From assembly GCF_000828675.1 (NCBI RefSeq), contig NZ_AP014510.1, forward strand, positions 1,135,413 through 1,199,412: DNA of 64,000 nucleotides, read 5' to 3'. Shown here in pieces: positions 38,045 through 45,383 of the stretch (positions are counted from its first letter, which is position 1; every line of letters begins with the position of its first letter). Source of the stretch: Thermotoga profunda AZM34c06 (lineage in GTDB: Bacteria; Thermotogota; Thermotogae; Thermotogales; DSM-5069). A program made the position numbers and the translations under genes. The notes under the pieces were generated by a model. That model worked only from the letters and a program-made list of their open reading frames with translations, had not been told where the DNA came from and ran no database searches.

Positions 38045-38076
38045 AAAAAAGGGGCTCTCTTTGTTAAGAGAGCCCC
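38045..38076 (-). terminator. Attenuator terminator in the trpB2 leader
   Basis: On the minus strand GGGGCTCTC (38076-38068), a loop, GAGAGCCCC (38059-38051), then TTTTTT (38050-38045). It stands 28 bases before the trpB2 start, within the leader. Confidence 0.93.
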
Positions 38077-38132
38077 AATTCGGTGTAATAAAACAAAAGT
38101 GGTACTACCCCACCGAATTGGGGCAGTACCAC
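38073..38132 (-). promoter_or_regulatory. Alternative pairing segments of the Trp attenuator
   Basis: Minus-strand GTGGTACT (38132-38125) pairs with AGTACCAC (38106-38099), extended inward by CCCCA/TGGGG: the 1:2 hairpin, which includes the Trp codons and the leader stop. CCCCAATTCGGTG (38123-38111) is exactly complementary to CACCGAATTGGGG (38085-38073): the 2:3 antiterminator, 13 bp, which takes the GGGG needed by the terminator. A ribosome stalled at the Trp codons would block 1:2 and allow 2:3. Confidence 0.9.
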
Positions 38133-38188
38133 CACCATTGATTATTGACAACTTCATTAACTACAGAGCTAATAGAAAATCTTCTCAA
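38105..38188 (-). CDS. trpL: Tryptophan leader peptide (27 aa)
   Basis: A short open frame starting TTG at 38188 and ending TAG at 38107-38105. The ribosome binding site AGAGGTG lies 8 bases upstream. The peptide begins MRRFSIS and ends QWWWYCPNSVG; the three Trp codons (38137-38129) are consecutive and lie at the base of the 1:2 hairpin, while the stop falls inside its second strand. This is the classic layout of a ribosome-mediated attenuator. An overlapping ATG frame on the same strand lacks a ribosome binding site. The peptide acts only as a sensor of charged tRNA-Trp. Confidence 0.9.
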   Translation of the reverse strand: MRRFSISSVVNEVVNNQWWWYCPNSVG

Positions 38189-38211
38189 AGTATTACACCT
38201 CTTTGCCTGTT

Positions 38212-38240
38212 ATATTACACCCAAGATAAAACAAAGTCAA
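38212..38240 (-). promoter_or_regulatory. Sigma-A promoter of trpL-trpB2
   Basis: Minus strand TTGACT (38240-38235), a 17-base spacer, TAATAT (38217-38212). Transcription should start near 38205, immediately before the leader-peptide ribosome binding site. Confidence 0.85.
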
Positions 38241-38279
38241 GTACTTTTTGAATAAGGATGAGACTGTGAATAGATGTAT

Positions 38280-38703
38280 ATTGCAAAAAGAAAGACAAAA
38301 GATCACTTAACAGGTAGGTTTTTATCTTTATCAAAATCTCATTTAAGATCATGATGAACATTTAGATTGAAAAAGCCTTTCTATAATACTTCAACCATAA
38401 ACAATTAGAAATCCTTATGTTATACCAGCAAAATTCAGACCCAAGAGATTAGACCTATCCCAATATACGATGGGGGTATTTTCCCAGGATCCTGGTTGGC
38501 GCCTTCCATTATATAGTATACGATTTTTTGTTTGTAACAATTTCTTGTTTTTGCCTTTCTGATGATACTTTGGTATAGAAAACTCATTTTGTTTCACTAT
38601 TCATCGCTGTAACAGAACTTTGTTGAGACTAACTTTTGAGAGTTTACTGTCAATGGCTTTTGAACAGTTATTTTGATTTTTGGAATAATTTCTTTAGATG
38701 TTT
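38280..38703. other. Non-coding region with a possible small leftward transcript
   Basis: No convincing gene. On the minus strand TTACAA (38537-38532), an 18-base spacer and TATAAT (38513-38508) form a decent promoter. The sequence that follows (about 38502-38410) is richer in GC than its surroundings, with the palindrome CCAGGATCCTGG and a possible CCC/GGG stem, which could be a structured RNA. A 60-codon minus-strand frame (38415-38597) crosses it but has no good ribosome binding site and starts upstream of this promoter. I find no clear terminator. Confidence 0.4.
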
Positions 38704-39678
38704 TCATCGTTTCTCATAAAGATGGCAAGCTACAAAGTGTTTTGGTGCCACCTCTTTGAGCTTTGGTTCTGCCTGAGCACATATATCCATAGCATATGGA
38801 CATCTTGCTACAAATCTGCAACCTTGTGGTGGGTTTATGGGACTTGGCACATCTCCTCTTAGAACGATCTTTTGTCGTTTAACCTTTGGATCGGGCACAG
38901 GTACAGCCGAGATCAATGCTTTTGTGTACGGATGCAATGGATTGGAATAGAGTTCTTCACTTTCAGCCAATTCAACTATTTTTCCAAGATACATGACACC
39001 GATTCTGTGAGATATGTATTTGACAACATTGAGTGCATGAGATATAAACAGGTATGCTACATTGAGTTTTTGCTGCAGATTTTCGAGCAACTTCAGTATT
39101 TGACTTTGTATCGAAACATCCAATGCCGAAACTGCTTCATCACAAACTATCAGGTCGGGTTGAGTCGAGAGAGCTCTCGCAATACAGATTCTCTGCCTTT
39201 GTCCCCCAGAAAACTCATGTGGATATCTATTGATGTGCTCTGGTGATAATCCAACCATATCGAGCAATTCTTTCACTCTTTTTTCAAGACCCTTTGAATT
39301 GATGATATTATGATAAACCATTGCTTCACCTATGATATCTTTTATTGTCAGTCTTGGATTCAGTGAACTATATGGATCTTGAAAGACAATTTGCATCTTT
39401 GGACGAAGTTTTCTCAATTCTCTTTCACTCATATTTGTGATGTCTACTCCATTGAAAATGACCTTACCGCTTGTTGGTTCTATCAACCTCAAGATACATC
39501 TACCCACAGTGGTTTTACCACAACCACTTTCTCCAACAAGCCCAAAGGTTTCACCTTTTTCTATATAAAAACTAACTCCATCAACCGCCTTTACATTTGC
39601 GATAGTTTTTTGAAAAATTCCACCTTTTATTGGAAAATACTTAATAAGATCTTTTACTTCAACTATCTCAACGTTCAT
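38704..39678 (-). CDS. oppF: Oligopeptide/dipeptide ABC transporter ATPase (OppF/DppF)
   Basis: A 324-aa ABC ATPase with Walker A GESGCGKTT, signature FSGGQRQR, Walker B DLIVCDEAVSALD and the C-terminal oligo_HPY domain with GCRFVARCPYAMDIC, whose cysteines bind an FeS cluster in relatives. It pairs with OppD. ATG 39678 comes 4 bases after the oppD stop. Last gene of the operon. Opp and Dpp types cannot be told apart by sequence alone. Confidence 0.94.
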   Translation of the reverse strand: MNVEIVEVKDLIKYFPIKGGIFQKTIANVKAVDGVSFYIEKGETFGLVGESGCGKTTVGRCILRLIEPTSGKVIFNGVDITNMSERELRKLRPKMQIVFQDPYSSLNPRLTIKDIIGEAMVYHNIINSKGLEKRVKELLDMVGLSPEHINRYPHEFSGGQRQRICIARALSTQPDLIVCDEAVSALDVSIQSQILKLLENLQQKLNVAYLFISHALNVVKYISHRIGVMYLGKIVELAESEELYSNPLHPYTKALISAVPVPDPKVKRQKIVLRGDVPSPINPPQGCRFVARCPYAMDICAQAEPKLKEVAPKHFVACHLYEKR

Positions 39679-39682
39679 CCTT

Positions 39683-40666
39683 TCACTCCTCTAAAGTGGA
39701 ACCTCTTAGAAAGCATCTGACTTTCCTGTTCGAATTAATAGTTATCAACGCTGGTGTTTTTTGAGTACAGATTTCTATAGCTTCACTACATCTTGGATGA
39801 AATCTACATCCAGAAGGGAGTTCTATTGCATTGGGTACATTACCTTCTATGGTGTGAAGTGGTTGCTTTCCTGGTTCAAGCCTCGGTATAGATTTGAGTA
39901 AGCCTACTGTATATGGGTGCAATGGATTGTCAAAGAGATCCATACAGGAAGCTTCTTCAACTATTTGACCTGCATACATCACAAGAACTCTGTCACACAT
40001 CTCGGCAATTACACCAAGATCATGAGTGATCAAAAGAAGACTCATTCCGAACTTTTCTTTCAATTGAGTCATCAGATCCAATATCTGTGCTTGTACTGTT
40101 ACATCAAGGGCTGTTGTGGGTTCATCTGCTATCAACAACTTTGGATTGCACGACAGAGCCATTGCAATCATAACTCTTTGGCGCATTCCACCAGACATTT
40201 GATGTGGATAATCGTCGTAGCGCTTCTCTGGGTTTGGGATACCAACTACTTTAAGCATTTCAATGGCTCTTTTCTTTGCTTCTTCTCTACTGATATTTTG
40301 ATGCACGACAATTGCCTCGGCTATTTGTTTTCCGATCGTTATAACTGGATTGAGCGATGTCATTGGTTCTTGAAAGATCATCGATACCACATTACCCCTA
40401 ATTTGTCTCATCTCAGACTCTGATTTTTCGAGTAAATTCTCTCCATTGAAAATGATCTTGCCAGATGTGATCTTAGCCGGTGGTATGGGCAACAATCTCA
40501 TAATTGCAAGTGACGTTACGGATTTACCACAACCAGATTCACCAACCAAACCAAGAACTTCTTCTTTTTCTATCGAAAAAGTCACGTGATCAACTGCATT
40601 GACTATTCCATCACTCGTAAAAAATTTTACAGAAAGATCTTCAATCTCAAGAATCTTTTGATTCAT
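39683..40666 (-). CDS. oppD: Oligopeptide/dipeptide ABC transporter ATPase (OppD/DppD)
   Basis: A 327-aa ABC ATPase with Walker [10 protein letters not shown], signature MSGGMRQR, Walker [14 protein letters not shown], and the C-terminal [15 protein letters not shown] motif of oligo_HPY domains. Forms the heterodimeric motor with OppF. It starts 4 bases after the NlpC/P60 gene, so the operon is unbroken through that enzyme. Confidence 0.94.
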   Translation of the reverse strand: MNQKILEIEDLSVKFFTSDGIVNAVDHVTFSIEKEEVLGLVGESGCGKSVTSLAIMRLLPIPPAKITSGKIIFNGENLLEKSESEMRQIRGNVVSMIFQEPMTSLNPVITIGKQIAEAIVVHQNISREEAKKRAIEMLKVVGIPNPEKRYDDYPHQMSGGMRQRVMIAMALSCNPKLLIADEPTTALDVTVQAQILDLMTQLKEKFGMSLLLITHDLGVIAEMCDRVLVMYAGQIVEEASCMDLFDNPLHPYTVGLLKSIPRLEPGKQPLHTIEGNVPNAIELPSGCRFHPRCSEAIEICTQKTPALITINSNRKVRCFLRGSTLEE

Positions 40667-40670
40667 TTAC

Positions 40671-41807
40671 TCACCACCGCGAGAGTATTCTTCGAGCACC
40701 TATGTATTTTTGATCAAGGCTCTGTGAGTAATCAGGACTGGCTGGATCAAAACTGTTGATCGCCACGCCGTTGCTTCCTGAATGTATGTATTTCATATCA
40801 CCTATGTATATGCCCACGTGCGATGGGCCTGGTTTATATGTCTGAAAGAACACCAGATCTCCTGGCTGCAAGTCATTTCTGTTTTCAACTACTTCACCTT
40901 GTTCAAATTGCATGTCTGCGTCCCTTCTCAAAAAATATCCAGCCATCTTGAAACAAAACTGGGTAAAGCCCGAACAATCAAAACCAAGAGACGTAGTACC
41001 AGCCCACAGATAGGGTAAACCAAGATGTTGTTTAGCAACACTTATAATGTAGTCAGCGTCTTTCTTAGATGAGAAAACTTCTTTGCGCGAATTGAAAACT
41101 TCAAGATCTGAAGTTTCTATATAAACCCTTTCTCTCCCAGGCAATTGCACCAGCGCCCATTGGTCATCGATTTTCAAACATGGTAGAGCCGTGCCTTGTA
41201 CAATCTTCCCCTGTAACTGTGTCTTGTTCATTTCACTGTAGATGTTGGCGAATTTGCTTATCACCAGAGCAAATCTGTTAGAAAGATACTCACTTAAAGC
41301 TGCACTGTCTATAATCCACAAGTTTTGACCATCGATCCAACCAAGATATGAATCTTCCATTTGAACAAGATACCAATCGCCATTTTGCTTTAAAAGCTTT
41401 ACTATTTCACCCATTCTCGCTTGTGTTACGGCATTCTTTTGCGATGTCTTTCTTGGACCATCCATCAGATTTGCCACTGGAATTTTCACCACGGCAAAGA
41501 TTTTCTCGCCAAGAGAACTTTGTGGGAGAATTGTTATTCTGTCTTCTATGGGTACTTTCAGAATACCATTCAGTTCTGAAATGAGTTTATCTTTCAAATC
41601 GATATCGCTCATTTCACCAATCAAGGTTATTTTTGAATCTAAAATATCAACTCGAATAGCAAAAACTGTTTCTCGTGTGTCAATTTTTTCTACAGTTTTG
41701 AAATTTGATATTGCTTGATTTGCCCTTTCTAATAACTCCATTGTTCCATCACTCCCAAAAACGAATATTGCTGTGAATAAAAACAAGAGAATTGATTTTT
41801 TAATCAT
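40671..41807 (-). CDS. NlpC/P60 endopeptidase with SH3 domains (YkfC-like)
   Basis: A 378-aa exported enzyme. Signal peptide 1-18, a short N-terminal domain (about 20-105), an SH3-type region (about 105-240), then the NlpC/P60 domain with catalytic Cys278 (GFDCSG), His330 (SHVGIY) and a third polar residue His342 (IHSGS). The layout matches YkfC-type gamma-D-glutamyl-diamino-acid endopeptidases that trim released cell-wall peptides. ATG 41807 is six bases after GGGGTGG; ATG 41813 is too close. Its position between permease and ATPase genes argues for murein-peptide recycling. Confidence 0.88.
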   Translation of the reverse strand: MIKKSILLFLFTAIFVFGSDGTMELLERANQAISNFKTVEKIDTRETVFAIRVDILDSKITLIGEMSDIDLKDKLISELNGILKVPIEDRITILPQSSLGEKIFAVVKIPVANLMDGPRKTSQKNAVTQARMGEIVKLLKQNGDWYLVQMEDSYLGWIDGQNLWIIDSAALSEYLSNRFALVISKFANIYSEMNKTQLQGKIVQGTALPCLKIDDQWALVQLPGRERVYIETSDLEVFNSRKEVFSSKKDADYIISVAKQHLGLPYLWAGTTSLGFDCSGFTQFCFKMAGYFLRRDADMQFEQGEVVENRNDLQPGDLVFFQTYKPGPSHVGIYIGDMKYIHSGSNGVAINSFDPASPDYSQSLDQKYIGARRILSRW

Positions 41808-41824
41808 CTTCATCCACCCCAAAC

Positions 41825-42706
41825 TTACTGTTTGAGTCTGGGATCAAGTGCATCGCGTAGACCATCGCCCAAAAGATTAAAAGCAAAGGTTGTCAGCATG
41901 AGCACAAGACCAGGCCAAACAGCGTACCATGGTTGGATTCTCAAATAAGAACTCGCAGATCTTATCATGTTACCCCAACTTGCCGTTGGTGGAAGTATCC
42001 CAAGCCCCAAAAATGAAAGACCTGCTTCTGCCAAGATAGAACCAGGGATACCTATAGAGACAGAAACTATAATCGGCCCCATGCAGTTGGGAAGGATATG
42101 CTTGGTGATAATTCTAAAATCCGATAACCCTTGAGCCTTTGCTGCTTCGACAAACTCAGTTTCTTTCAGAGCAATTACTTGACTCCTAACCAATCGAGCC
42201 TTTCCGGCCCAGCCTATTACCGATAGGGCAATAAACATGTTCACGATACCAGGTCCAAGAGCGAACATCATGCCTATGTAGAACAACAAATCTGGGAAGG
42301 CGAACAACATATCAGCAACTCTCATCATAATCATATCGATTGCCCCACCATAATAACCAGCCAAGGCACCTATGATAACACCTATGATAGTTGTAATCAA
42401 TTGTGTGACAACACCTATCATTAAAGATACTCTGGCACCATACAACAATCGTGAGAGAATATCTCTTCCATATTCATCTGAGCCAAGCAAGTAAACCCCA
42501 TTCTTACATATTCTCGAAGGTGAACCACTTGGTTTTAAACGGTTCTGTAGATCTATTTTGTTTGGGTCAGCAGGAGCAAGAAGTGGTGCAAAGATAGCGA
42601 CAAACACAATTATTATTATAAACACAAGGCCAAAGATCGCTGGCTTGTTCCTTTTCAATCTTTTATATGCATCTTTGTATATCGAGACGGATTTCTTTTC
42701 AGCCAC
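41825..42706 (-). CDS. oppC: Oligopeptide ABC transporter permease (OppC/DppC)
   Basis: A 293-aa permease with an N-terminal helix (about 22-44) and a five-helix core. The EAA loop reads EAAKAQGLSDFRIITKHILPN, and the N-terminal LLGSDEYGRDILSRLLYGARVS is the OppC_N hallmark. GTG 42706 follows AGGGGGTAATAGG. Forms the membrane channel with OppB. Confidence 0.94.
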   Translation of the reverse strand: MAEKKSVSIYKDAYKRLKRNKPAIFGLVFIIIIVFVAIFAPLLAPADPNKIDLQNRLKPSGSPSRICKNGVYLLGSDEYGRDILSRLLYGARVSLMIGVVTQLITTIIGVIIGALAGYYGGAIDMIMMRVADMLFAFPDLLFYIGMMFALGPGIVNMFIALSVIGWAGKARLVRSQVIALKETEFVEAAKAQGLSDFRIITKHILPNCMGPIIVSVSIGIPGSILAEAGLSFLGLGILPPTASWGNMIRSASSYLRIQPWYAVWPGLVLMLTTFAFNLLGDGLRDALDPRLKQ

Positions 42707-42718
42707 TCCTATTACCCC

Positions 42719-43639
42719 CTACTGTAGGCGAATCCTTGGATTCAAGAATGCATAGGAGATATCGACAATGAGATTGCCAAGTATATAAATAACTGCCGTG
42801 AACAACACTACTCCTTGCACAAGTGGATAATCCCTTTCCGACAAAGCCCAAACAGAAAGCCTTCCAAGACCAGGTATCGCAAAGACACTTTCGGTGAGTA
42901 TGGATCCTGTCAATAAACCACTCAATTGCATACCAAGTATTGTAACAACCGGTATCATCGCGTTTTTCAGAGCATGAATGAATATCACCGCTCTTTCGCT
43001 CAACCCCTTTGCTCGAGCAGTTCTGATATAATCTTGCCGAATAACATCTAATAGGGCACTTCTTGTATAGCGTGCAATTGATGCCGCGAACCTTGTCCCA
43101 AGAACAATAGCAGGCAATATCATGTGTTTCACACTGTAATAACCAGATATGGGGAACCAACCTAATTTGAGACCAAAGATCAACTGCGCAATAACTGCTA
43201 CCCAGAAAACAGGCGCACTTATGCCAGCGAGTGCAACTATCATCATAGAGTGATCGAAAAACGAATATTGCTTAACAGCCGAGATGATACCAACTGAAAC
43301 TCCAAGGATAATCGCCACAAGGTATGCAGAAAGTGCAAGTTTGAGGGTGGTGGGGAATGCATCGGCGATCATTTTTGAAACAGGTAATCCCGTTTTAAAA
43401 GATTTTCCAAGATCTCCACGAGCGGCATTGAATACAAATCTCAAGTATTGGATCACTAACGGGTCATTCAATCCCAATTGCTCTCTTATCTGATTCACAG
43501 TCTGGGGATCTGCATATTTGCCTACCATTTCAAGTACAGGATCACCAGGAACGACATTCAAAAGTATAAAGGTTATCAAAGTAACTCCAATGACTACTGG
43601 AATCGAGAAAATAAGGCGCCTAACTATGTACTGAATCAC
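42719..43639 (-). CDS. oppB: Oligopeptide ABC transporter permease (OppB/DppB)
   Basis: A 306-aa permease with six helices. VNQIREQLGLNDPLVIQYLRF at the N-terminal loop and RTARAKGLSERAVIFIHALKN in the EAA loop identify OppB/DppB. GTG 43639 follows GGAGGCTACAAG. It is preceded by a terminator-like hairpin that separates it from the binding-protein gene. Confidence 0.94.
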   Translation of the reverse strand: MIQYIVRRLIFSIPVVIGVTLITFILLNVVPGDPVLEMVGKYADPQTVNQIREQLGLNDPLVIQYLRFVFNAARGDLGKSFKTGLPVSKMIADAFPTTLKLALSAYLVAIILGVSVGIISAVKQYSFFDHSMMIVALAGISAPVFWVAVIAQLIFGLKLGWFPISGYYSVKHMILPAIVLGTRFAASIARYTRSALLDVIRQDYIRTARAKGLSERAVIFIHALKNAMIPVVTILGMQLSGLLTGSILTESVFAIPGLGRLSVWALSERDYPLVQGVVLFTAVIYILGNLIVDISYAFLNPRIRLQ

Positions 43640-43656
43640 CTTGTAGCCTCCTGTTA

Positions 43657-43682
43657 TAAAAGGTGGGGGAATGTCCCCACCT
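43657..43682 (-). terminator. Intercistronic hairpin between the binding protein and oppB
   Basis: On the minus strand AGGTGGGG / CCCCACCT (43682-43675 and 43668-43661), an 8-bp stem followed by TTTTAT. Partial termination would favour binding-protein mRNA over the permease. Confidence 0.75.
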
Positions 43683-43687
43683 ATTTT

Positions 43688-45241
43688 TCATTGTTTATAA
43701 GCATATAAATACAGAGTTATACCAGTTGGATGAGCAATGACCCCATGTACATTTTTCTGTGTGGCGAGTAAGTACTTCAAATGGAACAGAGGTATCACAG
43801 CAATATCTTCTCTGATTATTTTGTATTCAATTTGTTTGTACATCTGTTCTCTTTTTTGAGGATCTACTTCTATGCGTGCCTTTTCTATCATCTCTTGAAT
43901 TTCTTTATTGTTATAACCAGAAGACATTTGATTACCCTTTCCAAAGAAAACTCCTATGTAATTATCTGGATCTGGAATATCAGCCCACCAGTTGGCATAT
44001 GTTGCCGGTATCTTTCCTTCATTCCTTGCTTGGCGATAAGCAGCTCTTTCTACAGGTATTATTTCAAGATCGATTCCAACTTCCTTTGCCATTGCTTGAA
44101 TGATTATGTTGGCATCACTCAATGTATCTCCACCAGATTGCCACGCCGTTACCTTGCCTATATTTCCGAGCTGTGCAACGATTTTTTTGGCCTCTTCAGG
44201 ATTGTAATCATACGCAGGTCCTTCTCCAAGTTGATACGCTCCAGGTATACCGGGTGTAACAAAACTCTTTGCAACGGTTGCGCGTGGCCCATAGAGCGAT
44301 TGAGCCATTTCTTGTTTGTTAATTGCAAGTGCCATTGCTTTTCTAAGTAATGGATTTGACCACTTTGGATCGCTCAGATTCATAATAAAGTAATAAGTAT
44401 TGAGGGCTTCTTTTTCGATGATGTTGTATTTTCCGGTTTTCTTTATCCTTTCATACTCGAGTACAGGTATAGTTACAACATCCAAGGTACCTGCTTCAAA
44501 TTCCATCAGTGCTACCGTTGAATCTGGTATGATTCTGTAAACTACACCGTCTAAGTAAGGTAAACCTGCTTCAAAATAATATGGATTTCTTTCAAAGACA
44601 ATCTCTGTATTAGGAGTGTGCGATTTCAATCTGAATGGTCCTGTTCCAACTGGTTTAAGTTTCCAACTGTCCCCTGCAGCCATTACAAGTTTTTCAGAGA
44701 ATATGCTCGCCGCTGGAACGGCAAGATTCTGTAAAAATGGGGCATAAGGTTTTTCAAGTATGATTTGAAATTTGTAGTTATCGATTTTCTTAAAACCTTC
44801 AAGAGATGTCGATTCACCTTTCATAAATGCAGCAGCACCAAGTATTGGTTCAAAGAGCCATTTACTTGCGCCTCTACCTTTTGGACTGAGCATCCTCTCG
44901 ATTGTGAATTTGACGTCATCGCTTGTGAGTTCGGTCTTTCCATCGTGAAATTTGATTCCTTTTTTCAATTCAAATGTGTAGACAAGACCATCTTGTGAAA
45001 CCTCTGGCATCTTTACAAGCAACTCTGGTTCAAGTTCAAGTGTTTCACCCTTGTACCTGACCAACGTACTGAAGAGTAAGCGAGCCATCGCATATGTTTG
45101 CAGGTAGGTATCTTCCTGTGGATCAAAGATCATACGATCTGCCGTCCAGTAATCGTACAACACGCCACCTTTTTTCGGAGTCTGTGCGAAAACAAAAACC
45201 GTTGTTACGAGTAACGCGAAAATCAACAGAAATTTTCTCAT
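43688..45241 (-). CDS. oppA: Oligopeptide ABC transporter substrate-binding protein
   Basis: A 517-aa SBP_bac_5 family protein. Signal peptide 1-20 (MRKFLLIFALLVTTVFVFA), then VYTFELKKGIKFHDGKTELTSDDVKFTIERM, a family signature. No lipobox cysteine, so probably free in the periplasm. ATG 45241 follows GGGGGTGTG; GTG 45247 lies inside the ribosome binding site. First gene of the opp operon. Some members of this family in Thermotogota bind oligosaccharides, but the NlpC/P60 enzyme in the operon points to peptides. Confidence 0.92.
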   Translation of the reverse strand: MRKFLLIFALLVTTVFVFAQTPKKGGVLYDYWTADRMIFDPQEDTYLQTYAMARLLFSTLVRYKGETLELEPELLVKMPEVSQDGLVYTFELKKGIKFHDGKTELTSDDVKFTIERMLSPKGRGASKWLFEPILGAAAFMKGESTSLEGFKKIDNYKFQIILEKPYAPFLQNLAVPAASIFSEKLVMAAGDSWKLKPVGTGPFRLKSHTPNTEIVFERNPYYFEAGLPYLDGVVYRIIPDSTVALMEFEAGTLDVVTIPVLEYERIKKTGKYNIIEKEALNTYYFIMNLSDPKWSNPLLRKAMALAINKQEMAQSLYGPRATVAKSFVTPGIPGAYQLGEGPAYDYNPEEAKKIVAQLGNIGKVTAWQSGGDTLSDANIIIQAMAKEVGIDLEIIPVERAAYRQARNEGKIPATYANWWADIPDPDNYIGVFFGKGNQMSSGYNNKEIQEMIEKARIEVDPQKREQMYKQIEYKIIREDIAVIPLFHLKYLLATQKNVHGVIAHPTGITLYLYAYKQ

Positions 45242-45310
45242 AGACACACCCCCTTAAGTATGATTTGTTCACGTTTTTTCAACAATACCAAATAAACTTT
45301 AACATAAATT

Positions 45311-45328
45311 CACTTGGATAGTCAAGTG
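45311..45328. promoter_or_regulatory. Inverted repeat over the putative -35 region of the opp operon
   Basis: CACTTG (45311-45316) / CAAGTG (45323-45328). On the minus strand it includes TTGACT, a possible -35 box 80 bases before oppA; the matching -10 (TTAAAG) is weak, so both promoter and operator are tentative. Confidence 0.35.
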
Positions 45329-45383
45329 TTCATACTAAAGGCTAAAAATATATATTGTACTGACAAGAAGATAAAACTGATCT

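Noticed and set aside
37973-38251. 92-codon plus-strand frame over the trpB2 leader
   Set aside because: It is the antisense of the attenuator; its length results from the base-paired segments.
38415-38597. 60-codon minus-strand frame with a protein-like C-terminal part
   Set aside because: No ribosome binding site, no recognisable domain, and it crosses a likely promoter; kept only as part of the unexplained intergenic block.
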